From NCBI GenBank assembly GCA_903906365.1, contig CAIVKC010000039.1, forward strand, positions 49,988 through 113,987: a stretch of 64,000 nucleotides of DNA. Direction: 5' to 3'. Position 1 is the stretch's first letter. Each line of letters opens with the position of its first letter. The notes beneath the pieces are model-generated. The model was not told the origin of the DNA and made no database searches. It was given only the letters and a program-made list of their open reading frames with translations. This stretch comes from an uncultured Bacteroidota bacterium. Its GTDB lineage: Bacteria; Bacteroidota; Bacteroidia; Chitinophagales; Chitinophagaceae. Positions 1-8,741 of the stretch are shown in pieces. Both the position numbers and the translations under genes were made by a program.

Positions 1-203
1 TCAGCCATCATTTTAAACGCCTCATTGTCAAAAATTTCCCTATGCATACGGATGCAGGGACCGCACCAGTCAGAGCCGGAAAAATTCAGGAGAATATGCT
101 TGTGATCCTTTTGGGCGGCCAATTTAGCCTCCCCCATGTCATTGAGCCAATGGACAGGGGACAATAGCAGGAAGGGGAAGATCAGCAGTAATAAAATTTT
201 CAT
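1..203 (-). CDS. Secreted thioredoxin-like protein, C-terminus cut off by window edge
   Basis: Reading the minus strand from the ATG at 203, the protein opens with a hydrophobic signal sequence (MKILLLLIFPFLLLSPVHW) and reaches a WCGPC redox motif at about residues 46-50, followed by a helix ending at the edge (about 67 residues visible). WCGPC is the classic active site of thioredoxin-fold proteins, and the segment GSDWCGPC resembles periplasmic thioredoxin-like proteins of Bacteroidota that reduce or oxidise exported proteins. The start is supported because the signal peptide begins directly at this ATG. The stop and the rest of the fold lie outside the window, so the subfamily cannot be named. 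It lies downstream of the exporter operon on the same strand. Confidence 0.75.
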   Translation of the reverse strand, partial: MKILLLLIFPFLLLSPVHWLNDMGEAKLAAQKDHKHILLNFSGSDWCGPCIRMHREIFDNEAFKMMA

Positions 204-381
204 ATTTAAAAAATCTGGTAAATGCCGGTGCCGTTTAAATAACAAAAAGCTGCTTCAATGTTGGAACATACGATTATCGTGCCATAAGGGTTGCCACAGT
301 CAAAAGTTTTAAGTGAAAATCCCGGTTTCCGGCGGGGGGCTCCCGCAGTATCATGATTCCCGGAATCCCCGGGGCCGGGTA

Positions 382-1731
382 TTAGTTCCACAGCCTGCCC
401 AGCAGGCCGGAGGCCTTCAGGTAATCAATCCAGTAAATCCAGGCCTGTTTGGAGGCATTGTCATACTCAGCAGAGAGGCGCTGCCATTCAAGCTCCTCCG
501 TATTGAGCCGGGAAGCGCTCTCCTGTCCCTCCCTTACACGGTCCTGGATGATGTCAAGGGATTCCCTGGCCAGCAGCAGGTTTTCCTGCAGGATCAGCAG
601 CTGGCTGCGGCTTCGCTCCAGTTCAATCCTGGCTGTTGCGGTTGCCTGGGCATACTGGTCCGTTTTATCACCGAGTTGCTGATGGTACTGGACTTGTTGG
701 AGCCTGAGCTGCTGAAGCTTTCTATGCTTATCCTCCCCTGTCCAAATAGGCAGTTTGGCATCCAGGCCGATATAACTATATCCAAACCAGGAATTCGAGG
801 CAAAAGGGTTTAGCTGGTTACTAAATTGGTTTGCCCCCAGGAATCCCTTCAGGCTGAGGGTAGGCATGAATCTGGCTTTTTCGGTATTTTGCTGTAAAGC
901 TGCCAGCTGCCCCTGCAGGTTAAGTTGCCCCAGGGCAGGAATGGAGTCGGGTGCCGGATTCAGGGCCAGCCAGGAGGAAATATCCCGGCTGAACAGCGTG
1001 GAGTCAATCTCCAAATCTTGTTGCCCCGCGGAGAGTTTTCCAGTCAGAAATAATAAGAGAATTTTGTTTTCCACCACCTGAAAGTAACCGTCAGCCACTT
1101 TTTGCCTGGCATTGTTGTGGTTGATCCGGGCTTTGTTGAGGTCTGATTTTAACAGCCGGCCGGCATCAAAATTATCTTTCTGTAACATCCAGCTGATCCA
1201 GGTACTGGCGGAATCCACCACAGCGGATTTAACCGCTAATTCGCTGAGATATACATTGATGTAAGCCTTGGCCACATCATAGGCCAGTTCATATTCGGCC
1301 TGTTGCTGGGTGGCTCCGGAAATTCTTTCCTGCAGGCGGCTTTCCCTGATCTGGTTTTTAATTTCAGCATCCACCAGCGGCTGCACCAGGGAAAGGCCTG
1401 CGGCCCCGGACCAGGTCGTGCCAAATTGAATGCTTTCCGTGCTGTTTGGCGGCAGGGAAGGGTTGAATTTTCCCACCGGAATAATGGAGCTCTGCAGCAG
1501 GGGGTTGTACTGGTAGGAATATTCCAACGAAAGCTGCGGCAGATACTTATGAATGAGGGCTTGGGTCTGCAATCGCTCAATGGCTGAGTCCAGTCTCCCT
1601 GCCTGCATGTTTTTGCGGTTTGACCAGGCCGCGCGGATGGCCTGGGGCAGGCTCAAGGGAGGCTGGCCTTTTACACCCGTCAGTAATACAGCCCAAACAA
1701 GGAAAAATTGAAATGATTTCTTATACATCAT
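382..1731 (-). CDS. TolC-family outer membrane efflux protein
   Basis: 449 residues with an N-terminal signal peptide (cleavage expected near VKGQ, about residue 22) and long alpha-helical, Gln/Leu/Arg-rich stretches in two similar halves, the pattern of TolC-type outer membrane channels. Residues 25-210 and 265-445 look like the two repeated helical hairpin halves (for example LPQAIRAAWSNRKNMQ at the start of the first). Length fits the family (about 420-490). It is last in a minus-strand operon: ATPase 4548, membrane-fusion lipoprotein 3831, permease 2874, then this gene after a 15-base gap, so it should be the outer-membrane exit duct of that exporter. The substrate cannot be told from sequence. 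Confidence 0.9.
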   Translation of the reverse strand: MMYKKSFQFFLVWAVLLTGVKGQPPLSLPQAIRAAWSNRKNMQAGRLDSAIERLQTQALIHKYLPQLSLEYSYQYNPLLQSSIIPVGKFNPSLPPNSTESIQFGTTWSGAAGLSLVQPLVDAEIKNQIRESRLQERISGATQQQAEYELAYDVAKAYINVYLSELAVKSAVVDSASTWISWMLQKDNFDAGRLLKSDLNKARINHNNARQKVADGYFQVVENKILLLFLTGKLSAGQQDLEIDSTLFSRDISSWLALNPAPDSIPALGQLNLQGQLAALQQNTEKARFMPTLSLKGFLGANQFSNQLNPFASNSWFGYSYIGLDAKLPIWTGEDKHRKLQQLRLQQVQYHQQLGDKTDQYAQATATARIELERSRSQLLILQENLLLARESLDIIQDRVREGQESASRLNTEELEWQRLSAEYDNASKQAWIYWIDYLKASGLLGRLWN

Positions 1732-1746
1732 CCTGAAAAGGTTTTT

Positions 1747-2874
1747 TTATCTGAATACGCTGGCTGGTTCCACTCCGCTGATCCGCTTCAGTGCAAAGGA
1801 GGCGCCGCCCAGAGAAATAAGCACAATCACCAGGAATATGGCAGTGGTGATAACCGGCGAAAAACTGAATACCAGGCCGGATGCCGCTACCCCCCGGCGG
1901 AAACCTTCCAGCAGCCCAAAGGCGATTATGAAACCGGCCAAGGCAAACATCAGGGCCTGGGTCAGGATCAGATGCCTGATAAATCTGTTGGCGGCACCGA
2001 TGGCTTTGAGGGTTCCGTAGTCCTTGATTCTGTCCAGGGCGGAGGAATACATGGTCAGCCCGATGATGAAGAACCCGGCGATGAGCGCAAAAATAATAAG
2101 CGTACCGGTACTCAGAGCGATCCCGCTGCTGGAAAGTATTTTGTTTACCGTAGAGGTGGCCAGTTTGTCTGACCTCCAGGCCCTGACGCCGTAGAGGGTC
2201 CCGTTGATGCGGCTGCACAGACTGTCCGTATTGATTCCGGGAACCGACCTGACCAGCACTGCGCTGATGGTATTGGCAGGCTGGTTGGTATAGAATCTCG
2301 CCCTTTCGATGGTGGTCAAACAAAAACTGCTTCCAAAGCCCCTGAATCCCTTGGTATCCAGTGCAAAAAAAGCCCTCTTGCCATTGATTTCCAGTTCAGT
2401 GCCCAGTTTGATGTTATCCCCCAGGTTGACTTTTTCAAAGAATTCCCCGCTGATGGCCCCGTCGGTCTGAAGATCACCCGGACGGCCGTCCAGCATTTTG
2501 GAGGAGTCCAGCACTTCATTGAGCTGGGGGATGTCTACGCCGATGAGGGTAATGGCAGCACTGGTGCCGTTGTTGAAATTGGCCGAGGCACCGGAGACCA
2601 GCAGGGGAAAGGCCTTCTGTACGCCCGGCATACTCTGGACGGCCCGAAGTACCCTGAGATCCAGTTTGCCCAGCTGGTTGATGTCCCTGGTTTTATTGTC
2701 CACGACCCATATGTCCGCCTTTACATTGGTGGCAAGGGCTTTCATGGCTCCCGTCAGGAACAGGAATATACCCACCTGCTGGCCGATTAAAAAAGTACTG
2801 ATGATAATACCAACGGTTACGCCGATGCTCTTTGCCTTGTCAAAGCGGATAAATTTCCAAGCTGTCTGAAACAT
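1747..2874 (-). CDS. ABC exporter permease, DevC/FtsX-like
   Basis: 375 residues. The pattern is one transmembrane helix near the N-terminus (residues about 15-40), a large extracytoplasmic domain (about 45-245), then three C-terminal helices (about 255-365, including IALSTGTLIIFALIAGFF). This is the MacB/FtsX permease topology. The opening (FQTAWKFIRFDKAKSIGVTV) and the single pre-domain helix resemble DevC, the permease of DevBCA glycolipid-type exporters. It sits 9 bases after the membrane-fusion gene and 15 bases before TolC, so the four genes form one operon. Known DevBCA systems export glycolipids or other envelope compounds; the cargo here is unknown. Confidence 0.85.
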   Translation of the reverse strand: MFQTAWKFIRFDKAKSIGVTVGIIISTFLIGQQVGIFLFLTGAMKALATNVKADIWVVDNKTRDINQLGKLDLRVLRAVQSMPGVQKAFPLLVSGASANFNNGTSAAITLIGVDIPQLNEVLDSSKMLDGRPGDLQTDGAISGEFFEKVNLGDNIKLGTELEINGKRAFFALDTKGFRGFGSSFCLTTIERARFYTNQPANTISAVLVRSVPGINTDSLCSRINGTLYGVRAWRSDKLATSTVNKILSSSGIALSTGTLIIFALIAGFFIIGLTMYSSALDRIKDYGTLKAIGAANRFIRHLILTQALMFALAGFIIAFGLLEGFRRGVAASGLVFSFSPVITTAIFLVIVLISLGGASFALKRISGVEPASVFR

Positions 2875-2883
2875 AGCGCCTGT

Positions 2884-3831
2884 TTATTTGGAGGGGTTAG
2901 AAATATCCACCACACATTCGACCCGGGCGTTCAGCAACAGATGATCCGGGTGATCCAGCAGGATCTTAATCTCCCGTACGCGCCTGTCCTCCTTTTCTCC
3001 GGCCTGATCCGTGAAAAGCGATTTCTTTTTCAGAAAAGAAGACGTGAAATATACATTCCCCCCCGAAAGCGTATCCGCTGAGCCGGGATTGCGGATCCAG
3101 GCAGGCTGGCCCGTACGGACCTTACCGGCAAATAATTCATCCATTTCGCAAACGGCAATAATGCGTCCCTCCGGGCTCAGCTGACCGAATGATTGCCTTG
3201 GTTCAATGGCCTCCCCCGCATGACAATTTATTTCCAGTATTTTTCCATTCACTGGGGCCCGTACAAATTTCAACTCCAGCTGCTGTCTGGAGACCTCAAG
3301 CTGGGATTTGGTTTCAACGAGCTTTGTCCTGGAGACTTCTACCAGGGACTGAAGCCGGGCAATATTGGCCTCATAGGCTTTCATATCTGTACTGGCGTTG
3401 TCAACGGCCTGTTTTGTTTCAGCGCCTTTGGAAAACAACCGCTCCAGTCTCTCCAGTTCACTGGCAGCATGCTGGTACCTGACCCGGCTTTCGGAGATGG
3501 CTGTTTCATCTGCTTTTATCTGGGCTGCCTGGGTGGCGACCTGCTTTTCCAACTGGTTTACCGTGGCCTGTTCCACACCATGGGCCAATTCAATAATCAA
3601 CCCGCCTTTTTTAACCGAATCATTTTCCGAGAGTAGGACCCGTTCTACGATGCCCCCGGTTTCGGAGGCCAGTTGCAGGATTTGATTTTCCGGTTCGATT
3701 CTGCCAATACCGATTACCTGGTTCACCGCCGCGATGGTACTGCGGGTAGCTGATAAGTTGTCTTCATCCTTTTTGCCTGAACAGGAGAACAGTAGCAGTA
3801 ATATCCAGAAAATAAACAACCGGGTCTTCAT
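2884..3831 (-). CDS. HlyD/DevB-type membrane-fusion lipoprotein
   Basis: 315 residues. The N-terminus MKTRLFIFWILLLLFSCSGKK has a lipobox (LFSC, Cys 17), so the protein is probably a lipoprotein anchored in the membrane. Residues about 38-75 hold the first half of a lipoyl/biotinyl-like domain (GRIEPENQILQLASETGGIV), about 80-190 form a long coiled coil rich in Glu, Lys, Gln and Ala, and the second lipoyl half follows (FVRAPVNGKILEINCHAGE). This is the periplasmic adaptor layout of HlyD/DevB proteins that bridge an inner-membrane ABC transporter to TolC. It lies between the ATPase (6 bases upstream) and the permease (9 bases downstream). Confidence 0.88.
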   Translation of the reverse strand: MKTRLFIFWILLLLFSCSGKKDEDNLSATRSTIAAVNQVIGIGRIEPENQILQLASETGGIVERVLLSENDSVKKGGLIIELAHGVEQATVNQLEKQVATQAAQIKADETAISESRVRYQHAASELERLERLFSKGAETKQAVDNASTDMKAYEANIARLQSLVEVSRTKLVETKSQLEVSRQQLELKFVRAPVNGKILEINCHAGEAIEPRQSFGQLSPEGRIIAVCEMDELFAGKVRTGQPAWIRNPGSADTLSGGNVYFTSSFLKKKSLFTDQAGEKEDRRVREIKILLDHPDHLLLNARVECVVDISNPSK

Positions 3832-3837
3832 ATGTAT

Positions 3838-4548
3838 TTATTTTAAAAGGAAAGATTCTTCTTCAAATGCCTGGTCTGCCACCTGGCCGTTGTGCACGTA
3901 AATCACCCGGTCGGCAAAAGGGCGCAGCCGGGTATCATGGGTGACCACGGCAACCGCCTTTCCCTGGAGGGCCAGGTTCTTTAATTCTTCCATGACAATG
4001 GCCACACTTTTAATATCCAGGGAGGCTGTAGGTTCATCGCATAAGAGCATCTGGGGGTTGGAAACCAGTGCCCGGGCAATGGCTACCCGCTGCTGCTGGC
4101 CACCGCTCAGGGCTTTGGGCAGGTTTTTCATGCGGTCTCCCATTCCCACTTTTTCCAGTGCTTCTGTTGCCCGCTTCCTGCAATGGATGTCCGCAAATCC
4201 CTGCAGCTGAAGGGGCATCATCACATTTTCCAGGGCATTGAGGGGGGCTATCAGGTTGAAGTTTTGGAAAACAAAACCAATCTTTTCCAGGCGGATTTTT
4301 GAGAGTTTGCTTTCCTGTAAATGACTTACCTCGACTCCGCCAATGAAGACCTGGCCGTAGGAGGGGTAAATAACACATCCCAGCAGGGACAGCAGGGTGG
4401 TCTTGCCGGATCCGGAAGGTCCGATGATCAGGGTGAGTTCCCCCTGCCTGAGGTCGGTAGTGGAGGCCTGTAGGGCGGTAATCACCGTATCCCCCGTTTT
4501 ATATTCTTTCCCGGCCCCGACCAGTCTGGCAACTATTTCAGCAGGCAT
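3838..4548 (-). CDS. ABC exporter ATP-binding protein, DevA/LolD-like
   Basis: 236 residues with all ATPase motifs: Walker A GPSGSGKTT (about residues 43-51), Q-loop in VFQNFNLI, ABC signature LSGGQQQRVAIARAL, Walker B LLCDEPTASLD and the H-loop VVTHD. The size and motif spacing match the MacB/LolD/DevA group that powers FtsX-like permeases. It is the first gene of the exporter operon (ATPase, adaptor, permease, TolC). It supplies ATP hydrolysis at the cytoplasmic face. About 210 bases separate it from the next gene upstream on the same strand, so the promoter is likely in 4549-4762, though I could not pick out a clear motif. Confidence 0.92.
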   Translation of the reverse strand: MPAEIVARLVGAGKEYKTGDTVITALQASTTDLRQGELTLIIGPSGSGKTTLLSLLGCVIYPSYGQVFIGGVEVSHLQESKLSKIRLEKIGFVFQNFNLIAPLNALENVMMPLQLQGFADIHCRKRATEALEKVGMGDRMKNLPKALSGGQQQRVAIARALVSNPQMLLCDEPTASLDIKSVAIVMEELKNLALQGKAVAVVTHDTRLRPFADRVIYVHNGQVADQAFEEESFLLK

Positions 4549-4762
4549 CGTAATTGCATTGAAGATATCCTATTCATCTTGGCGATATTTTTTTTAAAGC
4601 CCGTGGTTCCGGCCTTTGAACTTATTAAATCAGGAGGAAGGCTCCCGTATGAAGCCATGACTGGCTGCGAATGTACCAAAAATCACCGGTCGCAATGGTA
4701 AAGCAAAACAAGGTTCTGAGCGGGCCTTTTTTTACAGACCCTCCCCAGTAGGGGCATCCTTG

Positions 4763-5935
4763 TTAGAGGGCTGAGATCACCAGGCGCACCAATTCACCGA
4801 TAGCGGAGGGCTCCAGCCAACGGGTAACAATAAGGAGGTCATGCTCATTGTCTATGACTATATAATTACCGCCAAAACCAATGGCTGCATAGATGTTTTT
4901 GGAAGTATTTCCCAGCATATTCTCCTGATTGTTCCACCAGAGCAGACCATAGGATTTATTGGCTGCCGAGGGCTGATGAACATCACTGACCCAGCCCGGC
5001 GATATAAGCTGCTGGTTTTTCCATTTTCCGTTTCGCAGGAACAGCAGTCCGTAGCGCGCCTGATCCAGGGTATTGATAAACAGGCCGCCGCCAAAATGTC
5101 CGCCTCCGCTAACTGATTGCATCATGATGCCATCTATATTCACAAAGGAATTGTCGTAGCCATACCAGCGCCAGGTAACAGACGCGCCGATGGGATCCAT
5201 GATTTTTTCCTTCAGCACCTGCGGCAGGGGTTTTCTCCAGACCTGCAGCAGGGAATAGGCCAATACATTTACCCGTACGTCGTTGTACTTAAAAACGGTT
5301 CCGGGTTCGGCCAATACCCTTTTTTTCCAATCATCGATACCTCCCTGCCTGGGTGGCCGGTCGGCCCAGTCATCCAATTCAAAGAGATTTCCCGACCAGT
5401 CAGATGACTGGGTAAGCAGGTGCCTCCAGGTGATCCTGGCATTGTGTGCCCCCCGGAAAGTTCCGTCCCATACATAATCAACGACCCGGTCGTCCAGGCT
5501 TCGGATCAGGTGATTTTCCAGGGCAAGTCCTGCCATAGTTGACAAATAACTCTTGGTGGCGCTGAAAGTCATATCTACCCGCTGAATATCACCCCACTGC
5601 GCAACAATATATCCATTCTTAACAATAAGGCCTGCCGGCTTTCCCCGGGGGCGAACAGGGCCCAGTATCCGGTAATTGGGTTCATCGGCATAGGCTTTCA
5701 TATCCGCAATCCGGAGGTCATAGTCTATCCTGACTTCATTGCGCAGGGCAAAGGCCACCGCCGAATCAAGGGCGGCTTTGCTCATCTGTAATTCCTCAGG
5801 CGGCTTTGATTGCCAGACAGAGTCTGGAAAATAGGGTTTCTGACACCTGGCTTCCCGGAGGTTACCCCCCAAAATGAGGCTAAGCAGGAAAATCATCATT
5901 GGTTTTGAATGGCTTCGGTAAATATTCCCACGCAT
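4763..5935 (-). CDS. Secreted serine hydrolase of the beta-lactamase (class C/esterase) fold
   Basis: 390 residues with an N-terminal hydrophobic signal (MMIFLLSLILGG, residues 13-24). The nucleophile motif SxxK is SATK at Ser125/Lys128, and KYNDVRVN supplies a Tyr-x-Asn-like element downstream, both features of the serine beta-lactamase-related family (class C beta-lactamases, DD-peptidases, EstB-type esterases). Length fits the family. The context (between an exporter operon and hemN) gives no substrate. Proteins of this family in Bacteroidota are mostly esterases or peptidases of unknown substrate, so resistance should not be assumed. Confidence 0.85.
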   Translation of the reverse strand: MRGNIYRSHSKPMMIFLLSLILGGNLREARCQKPYFPDSVWQSKPPEELQMSKAALDSAVAFALRNEVRIDYDLRIADMKAYADEPNYRILGPVRPRGKPAGLIVKNGYIVAQWGDIQRVDMTFSATKSYLSTMAGLALENHLIRSLDDRVVDYVWDGTFRGAHNARITWRHLLTQSSDWSGNLFELDDWADRPPRQGGIDDWKKRVLAEPGTVFKYNDVRVNVLAYSLLQVWRKPLPQVLKEKIMDPIGASVTWRWYGYDNSFVNIDGIMMQSVSGGGHFGGGLFINTLDQARYGLLFLRNGKWKNQQLISPGWVSDVHQPSAANKSYGLLWWNNQENMLGNTSKNIYAAIGFGGNYIVIDNEHDLLIVTRWLEPSAIGELVRLVISAL

Positions 5936-6248
5936 AGAAATTCATGTTTTTTGGAAGAGGCCTTCCATGGCATTAAATATACGAAAGAAGCCTTTGGTTC
6001 CAACAGTGGGCCAAAAATAGGGGTAAGTGCCCACTGAACAGGGGGTTAGTATATTCAAACCGGTGTACCCGCAGCCGGCAACTGCCAGGTTCCCAACGGG
6101 AAACCAGGCCCTGTTTTATAGCCTATGGCAGCAGGTCTGATCACAATCATGAGGCCATCTGATATTGATAAACAGGCCGCTGGGGGATTGTGAATATTTT
6201 TACCAATACTACGAAAAGTTAATTTCCGCAACAGTACAAATAAAACCA
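5936..6248. other. Divergent intergenic region upstream of hemN
   Basis: 313 bases between two divergent genes. It holds a good FNR-like palindrome at 6138-6149 (own entry) and a weaker imperfect one at 6160-6171 (TGAT, four bases, ATAA). No convincing TAnnTTTG promoter element was found for either gene. An in-frame upstream ATG at 6165 exists but is unlikely to be the hemN start. Confidence 0.5.
6138..6149. promoter_or_regulatory. FNR/CRP-type operator upstream of hemN
   Basis: TGAT-CACA-ATCA, a perfect core match to the FNR-type dyad TTGAT-N4-ATCAA, centred about 105 bases before the hemN start. The surrounding 15-mer CTGATCACAATCATG differs by one base from CTGATTACAATCATG at 36538-36552, which lies between the nos operon and an FNR/CRP-family gene. 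HemN is an anaerobic enzyme often controlled by FNR-type regulators, which fits. Binding itself is inferred. Confidence 0.6.
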
Positions 6249-7616
6249 ATGCTTGAAAATCAGGAGTTGATCGAAAAATATAACCAATCCGTGCCCCGGT
6301 ATACCAGTTATCCCACGGTGCCCTACTGGCATGATCTGGACAACCGTTCCGGCTGGGAGGCCCAGTTCAGGGAAAATTTTCACCGCCACAATGGCCAAAA
6401 AGGGATCAGCCTGTATATTCATCTTCCTTTTTGTGAATCCTTATGTACCTATTGCGCCTGCAATAAGCGGATAACTACCCATCACGAAGTGGAATACCCT
6501 TATATACAGGCCCTGTTAAAAGAATGGTCCCTCTATGTACAATGGATGGATGAGCCACCCCTCATCCGGGAACTGCATCTGGGCGGCGGGACGCCAACCT
6601 TTTTTTCCCCCGAAAGGCTCAGGTACCTGCTGGAATCCATCCTGTCAAAAGCGGTGATCCCCTCCGATCACAGCTTCAGCATTGAAGGTCACCCTAATAA
6701 TACCACTGTGGAGCATTTGGCTGTCCTGTATGATCTTGGATTCAGGCGGATCAGCTATGGCATTCAGGATAATGATCCGGTGGTCCAGCACGCCATCAAC
6801 CGAATACAACCCCTGGAGCAGGTCAGAAAGGTTACCGAGGAGGCCCGTATGATGGGCTTTACATCGGTAAATTATGATCTTGTCTATGGCCTGCCCTTCC
6901 AGACCCTGTCAGGGGGCACCAGGACCATGCTCGATATTTTACCGTTGAAGCCGGACCGGATCGCTTATTACAGCTATGCACATGTTCCCTGGAAGATCAA
7001 GGCCCAGCGGCTTTTTGATGAAAATGACCTGCCCAGCCCGGATGTAAAGACGGCCATATACCAGGCCGGCCGGCAAATACTCACGGAAGCCGGTTATTAT
7101 GATATCGGAATGGACCATTTTGCCCTTCCCCACGATGAACTCTATCATTCCCTGCTGGATGGCAGCCTCCACCGCAATTTCATGGGCTATACCGCCCATC
7201 CGTCCGCTTTTTTATTGGGGCTTGGGGTGTCAAGCATCAGTGATATCGGTACGGCGTATGCGCAAAACCAGAAGGAACTGGAAAATTATTACCGCTCCAT
7301 CCATGCCGGTGAACTGGCCATCCATAAGGGGTATTTCCTTTCCCCGGAGGATCAGGTCTATAAACAACATATTCTTGATATCGCATGCCGTGGCAGGACC
7401 ACCCTTCCGGCCATCCTTTCGGAGCCTTTGAAGCAATATTCCATGCCCCTGCTCACTGAGATGGCCAAAGATGGGCTGCTTTCCATGGAAGGGCGCGAAA
7501 TTACGGTCAGCCGGACCGGAAGACAATACATCCGCATGATCTGTCAGGCTTTTGATATGAAGTGGTGGATGCAAAAAGGAATACCGGATAAAAAAATGTT
7601 CAGCAGTTCTATTTAA
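6249..7616 (+). CDS. hemN: Oxygen-independent coproporphyrinogen III oxidase
   Basis: 455 residues from the ATG at 6249. The radical-SAM motif CESLCTYCAC places cysteines at 62, 66, 69 and 71, the same numbers as in E. coli HemN, where the first three bind the 4Fe-4S cluster. GGGTPTFF (SAM-binding glycine motif) and the C-terminal HemN domain follow. The enzyme decarboxylates coproporphyrinogen III to protoporphyrinogen IX without oxygen in haem synthesis. An in-frame ATG at 6165 would add 28 residues with no family match, so the shorter start is preferred. An FNR-like site lies about 100 bases upstream, fitting induction at low oxygen, and the window also carries nos genes needing haem c. 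Confidence 0.95.
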   Translation: MLENQELIEKYNQSVPRYTSYPTVPYWHDLDNRSGWEAQFRENFHRHNGQKGISLYIHLPFCESLCTYCACNKRITTHHEVEYPYIQALLKEWSLYVQWMDEPPLIRELHLGGGTPTFFSPERLRYLLESILSKAVIPSDHSFSIEGHPNNTTVEHLAVLYDLGFRRISYGIQDNDPVVQHAINRIQPLEQVRKVTEEARMMGFTSVNYDLVYGLPFQTLSGGTRTMLDILPLKPDRIAYYSYAHVPWKIKAQRLFDENDLPSPDVKTAIYQAGRQILTEAGYYDIGMDHFALPHDELYHSLLDGSLHRNFMGYTAHPSAFLLGLGVSSISDIGTAYAQNQKELENYYRSIHAGELAIHKGYFLSPEDQVYKQHILDIACRGRTTLPAILSEPLKQYSMPLLTEMAKDGLLSMEGREITVSRTGRQYIRMICQAFDMKWWMQKGIPDKKMFSSSI

Positions 7617-7635
7617 GGTCTCCCGGCTTAAACGC

Positions 7636-7666
7636 CCCCGCTGGCTGCCGCCCGGCACAGCCGGGG
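7636..7666 (+). terminator. Possible hairpin terminator after hemN
   Basis: CCCC and GGCTG (7636-7647) can pair with CAGCC and GGGG (7658-7666), leaving a three-base bulge and a short GC-rich loop. The T-run (CTTTTT) comes only about 20 bases later, so this is a weak intrinsic terminator candidate. Confidence 0.35.
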
Positions 7667-7799
7667 TCCATGCCCTGTAACCTTTTTGAATCTAATCGCG
7701 TCAAAGGGTTTGCAAAAACCTGCGTCCGGCCAAAACAGGAAAGAGGCCCCGGTCGGCTGATATCAAAAAGAGCGTAGGTTTCACCCAAAGAAACCGGAT

Positions 7800-8741
7800 A
7801 TGAAAAAACGGCTGCTCAACCCACTGCTGATTGGCTATCTGCTCATTTATTTGTTAAGTGCGGTGACCGTGTTGGTAATTTATCATCTTGACCCGGCAGA
7901 TTTGCTGGCAGGTGCCCTTATCACCGGATTGGGGTTTTCCGTCCTCAGCTATCTGCTGGTCCGCGGGATGCCGCCGGCTCCAGCCAGCCGGCCCTCATTT
8001 CCCAGGGAACCCCTGCTGCTGCTGGCTCTTGTGATATGGATGGTATTTTACCTGACGGCCGGTGGTGAATGGTCCGCTAACCTGATTCCGCGTGACTGGC
8101 AGGACAGCGCACAAAAAATGGAGATTGTCAGGCTGATCAGGAAGCTGGTTGTATTTGTAGGGGTTCCTTTTTATTTGTATTTCAGAGCCGGCTTTTCCTT
8201 ACCTGATTTTGGCTTCAGGGTAAAGGGCAGGGAAGCTTTGGGATACAGGCAGCTGGCAACTTTTGGGGTGCTTGCACTGATTATAGCGGGCTTCGAATAT
8301 TTCCTGGGTGGAGGCGCCAGGCCCCTGCGTAACGGCCAGCTCAGTTCCGGCCAGTTGCTAAGGGGATTACCCCTGGTATATAGCTGGATGGCTGTGGAAG
8401 CCGGGCTGGTGGAGGAATTTTTTTTCCGCGCCTTATTACAAAGCAGGCTGGTAGTTATACTGAAATCCGAACTGGCCGGCATACTGGTAAGCGGGCTAAT
8501 TTTTGGCCTTGCCCATGCCCCCGGTCTTTATCTGCGGGGCAGCGGGTCCGAAGAAGGGCTGGGCCAGCACCCTTCCCTGTTATTTTGTATCACATACTGC
8601 ATCCTTATATTGTCTTCGGCTGGATTTTTTCTGGGTATAGTATGGCAGAAGACTAAAAACATCTACCTGGTCATAGCGCTGCATGCCATGGTTGATGTTT
8701 TGCCCAATGCCAGTGAGTTCATCCATACCTGGCATCTATGA
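7800..8741 (+). CDS. CPBP (CAAX/Abi) family intramembrane metalloprotease
   Basis: 313 residues with about eight transmembrane helices. The family motifs are present in order: EExxxR as VEEFFFRALL (about residues 202-211), the second-motif His in GLIFGLAHAP (about 230-239), and a third His in VIALHAMVDV near the C-terminus. These residues form the glutamate/histidine metal site of CPBP proteases related to eukaryotic Rce1. Bacterial members act in prenyl-protein processing, bacteriocin self-protection or unknown roles. It follows hemN on the same strand after 183 bases and is probably a separate unit. No partner gene nearby reveals its substrate. Confidence 0.85.
   Translation: MKKRLLNPLLIGYLLIYLLSAVTVLVIYHLDPADLLAGALITGLGFSVLSYLLVRGMPPAPASRPSFPREPLLLLALVIWMVFYLTAGGEWSANLIPRDWQDSAQKMEIVRLIRKLVVFVGVPFYLYFRAGFSLPDFGFRVKGREALGYRQLATFGVLALIIAGFEYFLGGGARPLRNGQLSSGQLLRGLPLVYSWMAVEAGLVEEFFFRALLQSRLVVILKSELAGILVSGLIFGLAHAPGLYLRGSGSEEGLGQHPSLLFCITYCILILSSAGFFLGIVWQKTKNIYLVIALHAMVDVLPNASEFIHTWHL

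Noticed and set aside
6165..6248. Upstream in-frame start of hemN
   Set aside because: The later ATG gives cysteine numbering identical to E. coli HemN, and the extra 28 residues are not protein-family-like.
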